Source of the DNA: Rhizophlyctis rosea
Lineage: Eukaryota > Chytridiomycota > Chytridiomycetes > Rhizophlyctidales > Rhizophlyctidaceae
Assembly (NCBI GenBank): GCA_027596075.1
Contig: JADGJC010000036.1
Location: 124,001 to 188,000, forward strand
Direction of reading: 5' to 3'
DNA length: 64,000 nt
Under the pieces are notes generated by a model, which was not told the DNA's origin, did no database searches, and saw only the letters and a list, made by a program, of their open reading frames with translations. The translations under genes were made by a program, and so were the position numbers. Below, one piece after another: positions 1 to 12,056 of the stretch. Position 1 is the stretch's first letter, and every line of letters starts with the position of its first letter.

Positions 1-707
1 ATAACTTTTTGGGTGGCACAGCGGGCATGGGAAAGCGCAGTTCCGGAAGCTGAGTCGGATTCGGTCCAGGGTGTCCCATGGATTACGTAACACTTGAAAT
101 GAGGGTCTTCATCCCCCCCTCACGACGCGACGCGATGGGGAAACCGCAATTCAATGGCGATAAACTCGATAAGGTCGATTGACTAACGGAAATATTCGTG
201 TCCTCCGAAAGTCGTTGTGGTTCCATTTCGCTTACATCTGTTTTCGAATTCCTCACCAATATAAAGAGCAATGATTGAGGTCTCCTGTTTGAGTGTGCCT
301 CAAAGCTTGTAAAGCTTTGTAACTTTTGTAAGGATTACGTCCGTTCATTTCCGACGCACCATAACGCCGTTGTCAAATTGACAGCTCGAATAGTGGGTCA
401 ACCCAAATGCAATACTGGACCGCAGTCATTTACCTCCTCGCCGAAGAACTAACTTGCGCATTTAATGTGCTAATGATCAGATGTTACTGTCGTTGACATT
501 TGACGCTGCCGTCATCAACTGTAATTTATCGGCTTGGCGATCACACATCCACCAAAAAGTCTCCGACCTTGGTTGGACCAGTTGTTGATCACAACCAATC
601 ACATCGGACACTCCTTTTGCCCTCACATATCTCACACCCCACCTCTTGGGTTTTTGCCTTGAACTCATTGCTTGCGTTGGTCAGTCACCCGCACGATTTG
701 TGCCAGA
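1..707. other. No gene seen; upstream region of the first gene
   Basis: Short open frames on both strands have no recognisable motif, no repeat structure and no splice-compatible continuation. The last 100-200 bases probably hold the promoter of the + strand gene starting at 708. I see no clear TATA box. Confidence 0.5.
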
Positions 708-3514
708 ATGGGAGGGGCGTCATCAATACCGCATACCAATGACGGTGCAAAGGCCGATTTGTCAGAGGTCTCTGCCGCGTCTCGTCGAGGACAGGTGGCA
801 ATTACGGCAGCCGAGGAATGGTCCAAAGCTTGGGAAGCCTTTGTCGGGGCATTGGAAGAGCTTGGAAGGATAGGAGTAGAATGGGGTGAGGTGTGCATGG
901 CGCAATCATGTAACCCCCATTCGTGATCATACAACTTATGCGAGTGTTGTTGCATCCAGACCGCACCCCTTCCTGAAGCATCCCAAAACGCACGCATCCT
1001 CCACCTGCTTCGCACTCTTCACCTCCACACAACAACACTTCCAATTGTCTCCCGTTCCTTCCTAGCCGCTCTTTCTTCGCATATCCACAACTTATCAGAA
1101 GTCCACACGCTGCAGAGTTCGCATATGATCAGCCTGCACAATGAATTGAAACGATCAAAAAAGCGGAAACGAAAAGGTCGAGTTGGCATGGATGGTGACG
1201 CACCGGTGAAGGGGAGTGGGGATGACAGGCGGAGATGCTGGGCCGCACGTGTTGAAGCTTTGAAGGAGGAAAAATGCATAAGGAGTAGCGAAGACGTTTT
1301 GAGCAGATGGGGAACATGTTGGGGAAAGGTTGGGAGGGCATTCAATAAGATGCACGCATGCGTTGGTGGTTTACAGGATGGGGGAAATGGTCTGGAACAG
1401 CCCGAGGACGGACAAGAGGGATCCGATGGTGAAAGAGAGCAAGGGATGGCAGACGAGAAGACCGGTGTTCCTTTATTGGCACGTGACAGTAAGCAGGATT
1501 TGCTGCACGAGAAGAGGAGCACCAAACATAGAGTGGAAGTTGTTGCTCGATGGAGAGATGCGGCCGAGAGGAGTCTTAATCTATGGCAGGAGGTGCACCG
1601 TCGTGAAGAAGAGTACATTACCAGCGTGACTGAATGGTGGGGAAAGGATTGGAGTGTAAGTGTCACAATGTTTCCGTATGTTGCAGCAAATATTTCAAAA
1701 GACGAAATGACCGCAATCCAACTTAATCATCTCAAACAAATCACCAGACGTATCTGCACTTATTATCGGTGGAGGCGGTCACACCAACTTATTTAAACCT
1801 GCATACAACCTGGAAGTCCCACTCTCGCAGCTCATCATCAGATCAAACCTCACCCAGCCAATCCTTATCAACACACGTCCTCCCAATCTGTACATTCCTG
1901 ACTCATAGCCACACCCGCACACTCGCACTGCTTGACTTGACGCGCCAAGTGATCATAAGCGGCAAGCACGCCGCGCGCGCAGCACAAAAGGTTGCACGAA
2001 TGCAAAAGGAACGCAAAAGGCGGCGATGGTGGAGTCGGTTTTGGTCATGGATTAGAAGAAAGAATCGTCGCGAACACGGTGGGTATGAAGGAATGGGACG
2101 CGTGGGGCCCGAAACAGGTGAAGGGGAAACTGAACAGACAATCATCGCATCTTCACCTTTGGCTGCGCAGCGGAAGTTGAAGCTTTCCAAGCGGTTGCAT
2201 GACCTTGATGCAGCAAAGTTCAAGCTGAGGAAAGCGGTTGAGGATGATGCGGAGATATGGAATACGGAATTTCCGGAGGTTTTGCTGGGGGCATGGGGTG
2301 GATGTACATTAGTGGCGAGGAGACGGAGGGAGGATATCAGGGAAATATGTCGTGAGGTGGGAACTGAGAAGCCTCGGACCCATACAGGTGGGAAAAGAGA
2401 ACATCGAGCCGCACGAAAACGACACAAACATTCAGTGGAAGGGAGCGGAGAAGGGGATAGGGAACAGCAGCAAGGGTCACGAGGTCTTGGTCAAGCAGAG
2501 GGCGCCCGTCCCAGCACTCTTGTAAGCCCACCTGCATATGAGATAGGTGCCAAATCTTCGAGCCGGGGTAAACAGTTTCCGCCATCGCTGCCTGCACTAC
2601 CACCTACACAGCATGCAGCACCTGCAGCTGCAGCCCCATTCATCAGCGCTACCCAGCCCATGCTCACGACACCACAAATTGAACGTATGCCAGAACTGTC
2701 GTCTATCGAACTCCAACATGTGGACACCATTCCCAACCGGGTCCCTTCACCAGCACCAATCATCACCATACCAACGTTCGGGTACGCCGAACTTGTTGCT
2801 CCTGTGCCGGTCGAGAAGTCTATTGTGAAATATATTGCAGGCAGCAACGAGGTCTTGGATGCCACCACAAAGGAGATGCCAGTGGGAACGGATCCTGGGC
2901 ATACATCTTCTTCATCCTCGTCGATATTATATCCAAGTCAGACGGGGGAAAGTTTACCCAAACACTCACCGGCTCCGTCTGCTCCACCGGTGGATTGGAC
3001 TTTCATCGCGCCACCCCCACCTCCGTTTGCACCGTCATCACCACTTCAACCAGCACCAGAGCATCCATTGCCTGCGTCCGGCTCCCCTCCAAACCAGCAG
3101 CACCGGACTGCCTCCATCCCGCTCCCAACGCATCCTTCACCCATTTCCACCTCCTCCAATCCTGCCATCATGACACCCTCACCACCACCTTCACCACCTA
3201 CAGCATCATTTCCAAGAAGCGCAAATACTCCCAAAAAGAAACCACCTCCTCCCGTGCCAAAGCATAGATTAAAGGACAAGCTGGAAAACCCATCACCATC
3301 GGCATCACCGTCCTCACAGCCATCTGTTCCCCCTTTGACCCCACATCCGCCAGTGGGTCCACCGCCTCCACCCAGAAGAAGGAGGCAAAGTGCGGATATG
3401 CAAAGAAGAAGGTCAAGTGCAGGTGGAGGGAAATTGGCATCTGATTTCCCGTCACCTGCTCGGGGCCTGGTTGGAGGTGTGCGGGTCCTTCCGGTTGGGT
3501 TGAGTGTCAAGTAA
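708..3514 (+). CDS. Proline-rich, probably N-myristoylated protein with a helical N-terminal half
   Basis: Three exons fit in phase: 708-890, 1116-1655 and 1748-3514, giving about 829 residues. The second donor is a strong GTAAGT at 1656. The first donor, GTGTGC at 891, is weaker and was chosen because it alone keeps the frame. The chosen ATG gives MGGASS, which fits the N-myristoylation pattern (Gly2, Ser6); an in-frame ATG 36 bases upstream is possible. Residues about 20-400 are rich in charged amphipathic helices and tryptophans, reminiscent of BAR-type membrane-binding modules, but I cannot assign the family. Residues about 400-829 are low-complexity, with many PxxP and polyproline runs followed by basic RRRR stretches, typical of SH3 or profilin ligands. 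My inference is a membrane-associated cytoskeletal adaptor. The gene is followed on the same strand by the Gdown1-like gene. Confidence 0.6.
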
Positions 3515-3978
3515 TCTAGGGCAGCATTGTGTTCGTCCGTTGCTAGAAGAGTGGTTATTGGTTTGCCAGCTCAGCTGCCATAGGCATCATAACTAAATGA
3601 TACATTTTACTTGTATATTTTGGCGCTGCGTTGCACTGATCCGTGATGCTTGTAGTTCGCCCAAAGTGCAATTATTAGCATTTGGAAATTTGTAATATAT
3701 GGAACCCAGCTTGATGGAACCCTCGCGAACTCGGTTCCAAGCTGCGGCTGCGCCACCGGACGAGGCACAAAATTCAGCTGCTCCTCAATTCAACCGACTT
3801 TCTGTCCCCCTTCCCCACCATTTCATCCACATTCAGCAATAGATCCCAACAGTCTTCTGGCGTCTAATAGGGCACACCGGATAGTCACCGAGAGAATATA
3901 TACTCTTGAGCAGACTTGTACATTTCTGTGTAAAAAACCCTTGCACGCTGCCCACCGGCTGCCAACTTGCCCTCCAGA
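3515..3978. other. Intergenic; 3' end of upstream gene and promoter of Gdown1-like gene
   Basis: AT-rich sequence follows the stop at 3514. No coding frame or repeat is visible. Confidence 0.5.
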
Positions 3979-5091
3979 ATGGCTGGTCCCGCTGCAACGA
4001 GACCTTACACTTTCCTAGGATGGAGCGAGAGCCAGAATACTTTTCGTCCACGGTCAGCCGAATCTTCCTCCACGGGCACGTCGAACCCTTCTCGGTACGC
4101 AAATGCAGGCCTTATTCGCTCCAACGACCGGAAAAAGAATATTCAGAAATTGTCTCGCCTGGAGCTGGAAGACCTGCTGCAGTCCATGCAGAGCACTGCG
4201 CGAAATAGGTTGGAACTCCAAAATTCCTTGCGGCTTGTCTAACATCCGACAGAGAAGTCTCATATGAACTGATATAATGACTCTCACTAGCACTTTGATG
4301 GAAAAACTCCCCGACAAAGGCGAAAGTATCAAGTCCAAAATTGAACAAATCACTGCACGCCTAGCAGAACTGTCGTCCCCTTCCTCTACTCCTTCTTCTT
4401 CATCCACTCAAAAAGCCGCCACCACGCACCCATCGTCTAGTACATCAGCCGTCTCCACGGATGGTCCGTCCATGCAAAGTTTGGAAAACATCATGGGCGC
4501 TATGAAGATTGAAGGTGGAAATTCTGAGGGTAGTGGTGCGAGTGAAAGTGACGGTGTAGTGAAGAGTGAGAAGACACCAACTGGGTCTGTACGGTCATCG
4601 GCTGGTTTGTTGGTACAGCGGCCGGATGTTTGGAAGGTGAGTGTGTGATTCATGTTTTGGTCTCACGATCAACGTGATTGATCCGGTGTACGGCTATCAT
4701 TCAGAAAGAAGGGCGGGTAAAAGTACTGTCCCTGGCCGAAACCATTGAACTCGAACAACAGCGTAAACAGCAGCAGCAAGTAAGTCAAAGGCCAATTAGG
4801 CGTCTGTGCTGTGGATCAACTCATAACCGCTCGCACGCATATTGCAGGAACAGAAGGTCCGTGAGGCTGAAAGACGTCTTGCCGAGTCCATTCGTCCCAA
4901 AGGAGAGCATGTCACAGCTTTCCGTGAGGATAGGGAAGGGTGAGTCCATGTCGGTTTCATGGGAATAAAAGGGCATGCAAATTCACTACCCTACTAACAG
5001 ATACCGGACCAATCTCAATGAGAGCGACGCGGACTCGGATGATGAGGATGAAGACTTCGATGCTGATAGCGATGGGTGGGAGTCAGAGTAA
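3979..5091 (+). CDS. Gdown1/POLR2M-like RNA polymerase II-associated protein
   Basis: Five exons fit exactly in phase: 3979-4208, 4291-4636, 4705-4779, 4848-4939 and 5001-5091, encoding 277 residues. Introns carry good donors and CTAAC/CTGAT-type branch sites. Three blocks match the layout of animal Gdown1 (GRINL1A): an N-terminal helix with an LxxLELEDLLQSM core running into MEKLPDKGESIKSKIEQ; a later helix LSLAETIELEQQRKQQQQ continuing as REAERRLAESI; and an acidic C-terminus with YRTN followed by DSDDEDEDFDADSDGWESE. In animals Gdown1 binds Pol II, competes with TFIIF and makes transcription Mediator-dependent. The middle (about residues 120-190) is Ser-rich and divergent, as in animal proteins. 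The order and spacing of the three blocks make chance unlikely, but function in this organism is inferred. Confidence 0.78.
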
Positions 5092-5468
5092 CGAAAGATG
5101 TGGACACGTCAGGGTTTGAGGTGTTTGAGCATATGTTATGTAAATAGTTGTTTTGATACGTGCCCCAGCGCAATTGTATAATGAGAGAAAGAGCTGAATA
5201 AATGGAATGTTCGTTCAATGAGGATTGAAGTTGTCATGTGCTCTCATACATGTGTCATTTCCAATCGAGGACTGCAGTCAGCAACAGTAAGATTTGACCG
5301 TAATTTTGACCTGTCAAAATGGTGACAGTGCCGCTATCAGCCACCAGCCACAAGAGCGCCATCAGCTTCATCGCCATCGTGATCCCACTGCACTTTGAAC
5401 CTCACCCTCACAATCTGCTACCCGTCTCCTCCCAGACTGCCGTCTCTATTGTTTGTTTGGCTACACTC
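5092..5468. other. Intergenic
   Basis: Contains the 3' end of the Gdown1-like gene, with a possible AATAAA-like signal (gaataaatgg near 5195), and the promoter of the DUF89 gene. An in-frame ATG at 5319 could extend the next gene, but the added residues look unrelated to the family. Confidence 0.45.
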
Positions 5469-7121
5469 ATGTCACAAGACCCACAACTATCCTTACCGGA
5501 TGGGATCCTGCCGCTTCGTGGCAGCGTTACCAGCTCCTTTGCATACACAACCATCAAAGATCGTATGCCAGTACGTGCTTCAATATACCCCGAAAAGTCT
5601 CTGTGAGAAAGGTCTCCTAACGCCCTGCTCTTCCAGGTCATCCTCACAAAAGCCATCGATACCCTCACTCGTCACCTCCACGATCTGCACCTCGATGAAG
5701 GTGCCGCAGCGCAATCGAAAAAGACTGAGGAAGCAAAGGAATGCATATCAACCCTCAGCAAACTCAAATATGAGATGATTCGTGATAGACGAGTGCCTTA
5801 TGTAGACGATCAAGATGTGGATACGGACGTATGGAACTCCTTGATAGACGCGTTGAAGGAGCGATGGGGTGGAGATACGTGGTTTTCGGCACCTTGGCTG
5901 TTTGTTGAGTGCTTGATGGTGTGTATTGCAGATTCCTGCTTTTCATCGCACATTATCGATACGGACCGTACGTACTCACGCGTGTTTCTCAGTACAGGAA
6001 AATTCAAGAGGTCTTCAACAAAACCGAGAACTGGAAGTCTTTTGATGTTTTTGGGCCGCAACAGAAGGAGCCGGCATTCTATGGCTCCGTCCAATCCATA
6101 GCGGAACTATCGAAACACCTGGCATCTGTAGAAAGCAAGCCACTGGATGATAAAGAGAGACGATCAGCACTGAGGGAGTTCATCCAATTCTCGTTGTGGG
6201 GAAACCAGACCGACTTGTCTCTCCTTGTCAACGTCAACCACGCCGACATGCATAAGAGCCAAGCGTCTTCCGCACAAAACCTGTCCGAAGTTGAGCGGAA
6301 CATCATTGTGAATGATATGGATGTGGTTTTGGATCGGCTTTTGGGACTCAGCAAGGCGAAGGTGGACATTGTTTTGGATAATGCTGGTGAGCGCCGATCG
6401 CCCACACACAATCAATTTGAATAGTGGATGTAAACTGTAACAACATAACCCATCAACAGGCTTTGAGCTAGTAGCAGATCTTTGTTTAGCTGACTTCCTT
6501 GTGTCAAGTGGCATTGCAGAAGTTGTCACTCTACACGCAAAACGGTTCCCGTGGTTTGTCAGCGACACCACACCGAAAGATCTCGCATGGACCATTGCAG
6601 AGATTGGGAAGAAAGCGGAAGAGCTGGGGGATGAGGGGCTGAAGAACAGAGTGCAACGATGGAACCAGCTGCTGGAAGGAGGGAGATGGGTCGTCAAAGT
6701 CGACAATTTCTGGACAACGTGAGATTACCACATTCCATTGATGCGCATCCTACGTTCTCTCATTCTATGTGCTAATCTTTGCCAATCATTGAACAATCAC
6801 AGCCCCTATTCATTCTGGAATCTCCCCACAGCCGCATCTGACCTCTACTCAACACTCAACCAATCCTCCTTCATCTTCTACAAAGGCGATCTCAACTACC
6901 GCAAGCTGGTCTATGACGCCGAGTGGCCGACCACTACGCCGTTCACTACGGCTATCGGACCCTTGAATCTGGAGACCACGACGCCGTTTGTAGCGTTGCG
7001 GACATGTAAGAGTGATGTCGCTGTTGGATTGAAGGAAGGACAGGCGGAGGAGTTGGTGAATGTGGATAAGGATTGGATGGTTAGTGGGAAGTATGGGATG
7101 GTGCAGAGTTTTGGGTGTTGA
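5469..7121 (+). CDS. DUF89 damage-control phosphatase, ARMT1-like (subfamily III)
   Basis: Five exons in phase: 5469-5570, 5637-5918, 5993-6386, 6460-6718 and 6803-7121, giving 451 residues, normal for eukaryotic subfamily III. Family signatures are present in order: SSFAYTTIKDRMPVILTKAI near the start; APWLFVECLMYRKIQ, rebuilt across the second intron; the metal/substrate motif LDNAGFELVADL at about residues 256-267, rebuilt across the third intron; and FYKGDLNYRKL near 370. DUF89 enzymes are metal-dependent phosphatases that hydrolyse sugar phosphates and related damaged metabolites such as fructose 1-phosphate. The human member was also reported as a protein carboxyl methyltransferase, which is disputed. 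Likely cytosolic, since no signal peptide is visible. I chose the ATG at 5469 because family similarity starts soon after it. Confidence 0.92.
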
Positions 7122-7684
7122 TAGTTGGTGGGTGGAATAGTTTTAGAAAAAGTGTATGTAGATTGTAGTTAGTCAGAGGGTAGAGTGTAGGCGTAGATAA
7201 TGGTAACTCGTTGTGATAATGTTGACTCCTGTTTATCGGAGTGGTGAAATCCCACTCCAAGCATTCGGGTGCAAGGAGATGGACGTGTGATCGGGGAGCA
7301 CAGGAAACACCTCGGAGCCTCGGAGGATGAGCTCGGATGTGGTTGTCACGGGCCAAAAGTTGTAGCTGTGCCACCAATCATGCCAGAAACGCATGCTGGC
7401 TGCCGGCCCGTGCGCAGTGCCCTTTTCTGCCATGAGAGGGCCGGAGGTTTAAATCCTTAGCAGATCCGAGCGATGGAGTACACTGATGCAGTGGGTATGA
7501 ATGATAAGGTCATTTCTTCAGAAACTGGGTAGTATGTGGAGGCATGGCCTACTGAGCCCCTCCAAGAGAATTGCAGAATTTGGCGACTTCTCTCCATAAA
7601 AGCACGATCCATCACCCCTCGTCCCAACCTGCGCAAAACATACCCTCATACCCTCCCCTTTCGCACCACCCCGAACCACCCATT
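7122..7684. other. Intergenic
   Basis: No coding frame supported. A GGTTTAAATCC string near 7446 recalls a tRNA T-arm, but no cloverleaf can be drawn around it. Confidence 0.45.
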
Positions 7685-8917
7685 ATGGCATTTCTGTATT
7701 CAAGATTCCCCAGCCGGCGACAGCGGACGGTAGCCATCCTCTGTGCTGTGTTCATCGTCGCTCTCATCATCCTCGTTCCCACGCTCGGCGTATTGAACAA
7801 GAATGAATCGGATCGGAAAAGGTCCCAGGCGGACATATCTAAACCTTGTAATATAAAGGCCAATGCTACGTATCCGTGGGGATTGTCATTGTCAGATCGG
7901 CCTAGTGATATATTTGATCGTGAGGTGGGTTTAGTTCTGTAAAGATGCACAGATGTTTGCACTGAAAACTGATCCGCATCCCTTCATAGCCCCACGCAGT
8001 CCTATTGAGCGTGCAAGCCTCCAACGTCGATGTGCTGAACTCTCAACAACTAAAAGTACGGCTGTACGTCTTGCCAATGGGCGACTACAGAACCGATGCC
8101 GGAAATGTCAAATATCGATTCAACATTACTTTCGGTATGCACATTTCAACCTCATATCAAACATTTAGAACATGAAGTAACACCAACATCCCCCACAGGC
8201 TCCTCAACCCTCGACTTCCAACCCGGCCTCTCCATCCCAGTCTCAAACGGCGACGGCTTCAGCCGCGACGCCGTCATCAACCTCGACGGCGATGTAAACA
8301 AATACCCCTTCGACACCTGGGAATCCATCTTCGACGTCTACGGCTCTGTCGTCAACACCACCATCGCAAACCAAACTGTCGTCCAACCCGCGTCCTTCCT
8401 CGTCGTTTCTTTCAGCACCTTGCAAGGCTACGCAGTCACATACCCAGACATGTGCGACTTGACAGACGCAATGGACGGAACCGACGTGCTGGTTCATGTT
8501 AAAGTCACTCGAGCAGTCGCGACGAAGATTTACTCCATCTTGATTATCATTCTCTGCTGGGTGCTTTCAATCCTCATCATGACTGCGACGGTTGGAATTT
8601 GGATGTTGGACAGGAAAGTCGAACCTCCCATTATCGCGGCCTCTGGTGCACTCCTCTTTGCGCTTCCGGCTATCAGGAACGCCCAACCCCTCGTGCCTCC
8701 TATCGGAAGTGTTGCAGATTCGGTCGGCTTCTTCTGGAATATGATTCTGTGTGGGCTTTCTACGACGTTGTTGCTGGTTAACTATATTGCGAAGTATAAT
8801 GTGTCGGACAAACCGAAGGCCGCGCCGGCGAAGCCGCAGACGCCTGCTCCCGTTCCTACTTCAGGGGGTACTGGACCGGAGACGGTGGTGGTCAGTGTTG
8901 ATGGGAAGATGGTGTGA
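7685..8917 (+). CDS. DUF4436 family membrane protein
   Basis: Three exons in phase (7685-7924, 7990-8134, 8199-8917) encode 367 residues. There is one hydrophobic helix near the N-terminus (about residues 17-37, signal anchor), a lumenal or extracellular domain, then three hydrophobic segments: after VTRAVATKIYSILII, around AASGALLFALPAIR and around FFWNMILCGLSTTLLLVN. The KYPFDTWESIFDVYG and LFALPAIRNAQPLVPPIG strings are the signatures I associate with DUF4436, a family of unknown function. The domain between the first and second helices carries several N-x-S/T sites, so it probably faces outside or into the lumen. The C-terminal tail is cytosolic and rich in Pro/Ala. No function is claimed. 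Confidence 0.85.
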
Positions 8918-9146
8918 AGGGCGGTTTGGGGTATGCCTTCGTACTATTGGGGGTTGGATTGTGGCTGATAGAGTGTCGGCTAGATGGATTGTACATAACA
9001 GAGTGTTACGGTGCCCCTTCAGTTGGCTGGCTCACCAAAATGAGAAAGTAGACGGGTCCAGTGAAGCGCATATCATTGATGTACAAGTCGGTGATGGCTT
9101 TTCCTCCTGAGCAGGGTCGTGGCTAGCTATACATTGACTATGGGAG

Positions 9147-11738
9147 TCACTTCTCGTCAGTCTCGTCCTCGTAATCTATAATGTCGTCGTTGTTGCCGTC
9201 ATCAAATCTGGTGTAGCGCACGTAGGTGTTGGAAGCTCTGCTGAAAGCTGTATCGTTGAGAGCTTTGTTGTTTGCATCCTTGTTGTTGGACTTGTTATTG
9301 TCCGAGGCTGTTTTGCTGGAAGCCATTTCGCGGTCCCAGCCCGAAAAGTCAGCAAACGCACTGTTCCGTAGCTGTCCTTCCCAACATGGGTCACACTCCC
9401 CATCATAACGCACTCCCTCCAAATCAGGATCTATCCGACAATCTCCTTCTCCTTCAACAGGGGCTGACATGACAACCAGTGCTGCCTCTTCCGCCATAGG
9501 ACCACCGCGTTCAATGAGCAACTTCGCGGCAATGACTTTGATGTGGAAAAATGTCTTTTCGTAGTCGACTTTATAATGGCCGTACTTGTTGAGAGGAGGT
9601 CGGTGCCCCAGGGTGACGAAAAAGAAACTGTGATGTTAAGTTAGCCTTGTAGATGAATGAAGGTCTTTCAATGATACGATGGATTAAGCATACTTCAAAA
9701 CATCGAACATAAGTGTTCGCAGATTTCTGAAAATTTAATGTCAATTGTTGTGTCTTCTTCAAGCTCGTACTGTTCCTTGCACATGCTTACCGCACTCTCT
9801 TCTCAAGGAAGTCGTCTTTGAATCTCAAGCAAATGCTCGCGCAATTTCCAAAAGCAACCCAAGATGCAAGGCTGTTCACGACAAAATGAAATATCGTCCG
9901 CACCACTGATCGGGGTAGCTCTGCGTAGAACGGACACAGGTGTGCGCGAGGCTGGTGACTTGAGGGATCCCGTTCGAGTTGGGCCTCGGTGCTGGAGCAC
10001 GCCGCCTTATCAATTGTCAGCTTGACCTCCCCATTGGATTTGGTAAAGTGTCGAATCTGTACACTTACTTCCTGAAAGTCATCAGAACCTGTTCCATCAA
10101 GCATGAAAGCCGCAGCGGTATATCGCGCACATTGTCTGTAGATGTGGACATAATTCTCGATTGGCCCTCCGTCTCTGGTCATGGGGAAGCTAGGATCAGC
10201 CGTCGTGTTTCTCAAGGTCGGCAGGCCGGCAATGTCTCACATTTTTGATGCCATAAATCCGAAATCAACATTAAGACCGCGCTTCAGCAGGTTTCTGAAA
10301 GCGAGAGCCAAGACATCCTTGTCCATCTCCCCGTCCAAAATCTTGTCAACGATCAGGATAAGGTGCGACGGAGCCAGCTTTGCACCGTGTTTGAGCAAAA
10401 ACATCGCCTTGATGTCTTGTCCGGCCCGAAGGGTCTGATCCAAATAGTGTGCCGAATCCATCTCGAAATCCCATAGGGGGAAAACAGACTGGAGCATATC
10501 TGTTAATCCGTGTCGTATGATTGCTTCCGACAGTGTAGCCACGGCCGTTGCGGACGGGTCGGGATCTTCATTGATGACTTTGGATAAAATGTTGTGAAGG
10601 GATCTCATTGTGCTGAAAGCTGCAGTTGCTCCCGCCCGCTTAAACAGCTCCGCAATGTCCGAAACCGCAAGACGAGGCAGTAATGCTTTGACTTGAAGAC
10701 ATTCGAAGATGGCCATGTTATTTGCCGCACACGCAGCTCTGAAGAATGCCAAACGGTGAACGGATTCGAGATCGTCCGCGGCCGCAGGGAAATAGTCCAA
10801 AACCGCCTGCACGGGAACAATGTAACCGCTTTGAATGCAGCTCAAGATGATGGGGATTTGGACTTTGCGGTCCGGATCCAAGTTGTGTTGCACTGCGTAT
10901 TCAACGACTTCCGCAAAATGTGCATCGGATTCCATCTGCACAACGTGCGCGCTCAATAGGAATGGAAATGCTCCCGGGAAGGACAGCAAGTAGGTCCAGA
11001 TATCTCGATGACCACGCATCACAGCTCCATGAAACCCGATGGCTATGGCGGTTGGGTCATTCAGTTGATACCTCTGAATAAGTTTCAGCAGCAAGCCAGC
11101 TGTTATATGTAATACAATGTAGGCATATACCTCAATGATATTCCGGACATCATCATATCTCCCTCCTGTGCACGCCGCCTTGAATGACGCGCTGTCATTA
11201 TCGAGATGAAAATTGATTGACTCGCCGTACTTTTCAACGCCAAAGGCTGACAGTATGCTGACGACACCAGATTTGTTTTCTCTGAAAGTTTGTCTTACAC
11301 CATCTAATAGGTTTTGCCTGCGAGAAGTGATTTTATTGGGGGAATCCAAGTATCACTTTAAGGCAGGCCGTACCTTGACAGCAGTGGCATCACCATGCGC
11401 CGAGTGTCCAAGATATTGAGCAAAGCGCGAACCAGGGAGAATGGCACTCGCTTTTTGTTCAACGCATCCATCAGTATGCTTTTCGGCCAGGAGGGCACCA
11501 CGTTTTCCAAAGGTGGTGACACATATCGGTCGTCAAAGTGTCGGAGAAGCCAATTCGCTCGGAAGTGGTCAGACCGTGTTTGAGTGTGCAGCACTTTCGA
11601 AGCAGTTGCGAGAGGGCTAGGTTCAGGCAGGAGGAAGAAGATGGCTTCCAATATTTCGGGGGGTAACGCCTGAAGGTTTGAACATGACAAGGTGGGAATC
11701 TGGTCGTGGTGGTCCTCTTTATCGAACGCGGAGTCCAT
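9147..11738 (-). CDS. F-box protein with ankyrin-like helical repeats, tandem copy A
   Basis: Seven exons fit in phase (in plus coordinates, 5' to 3': 11374-11738, 11131-11317, 10241-11073, 10069-10189, 9791-10005, 9694-9726, 9147-9627), giving about 744 residues. Residues about 22-50 (LQALPPEILEAIFFLLPEP and following) form an F-box, which would bind Skp1 in an SCF ubiquitin ligase. Residues about 120-480 are repeated helix pairs with degenerate ankyrin character (for example FLLKHGAKLAPSHLILIVD and FRNLLKRGLNVDFGF). The C-terminal third is a distinct domain ending in a conserved block DPDLEGVRYDGECDPCWEG, shared with copy B, then an Asn/Asp-rich tail. The 57-nt intron at 11074-11130 is a multiple of three without stops, so it can masquerade as coding. 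Start chosen by length match with copy B. Substrate unknown. Confidence 0.75.
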
Positions 11739-12056
11739 CGCAGCATTTGTATTGCGGGTGGACGTCGCGTTTGCGTTCACGGATTGCTGTGGGAAATGTC
11801 GAAGGCAACGGCAAGGATGGGAAGTTCTTCCTGAAGATGTGGGATGCAGGAGAACACAAATTCATGCAATGAAACCCATCTGAGCGAGATTGCATCTGGA
11901 TTGCATCGCCACAGCGCAGCCCGTGCCACCACTTGGCACCCCACCGTTTTGCATATCAGTTGTCCACTTGTGGGGCATATGCACATCAGTGTATGGCTCA
12001 TCCAAAGTAGTTGTGAGAAGGTTTGAAATGAAACATCGTTCACCACAATATATGAT
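11739..12056. other. Spacer between tandem F-box copies
   Basis: Holds the promoter of copy A and the 3' end of copy B. No further gene seen. Confidence 0.45.

Noticed and set aside
1019..1666. 215-codon - strand frame
   Set aside because: Antisense of exon 2 of the first gene; biased composition only.
7381..7470. tRNA T-arm-like GGTTTAAATCC
   Set aside because: No matching A box at the right distance and no cloverleaf.
10190..10240. Apparent 30-nt introns in the F-box pair
   Set aside because: Using the next in-phase acceptor gives normal 51- and 58-nt introns with good branch sites in both copies.
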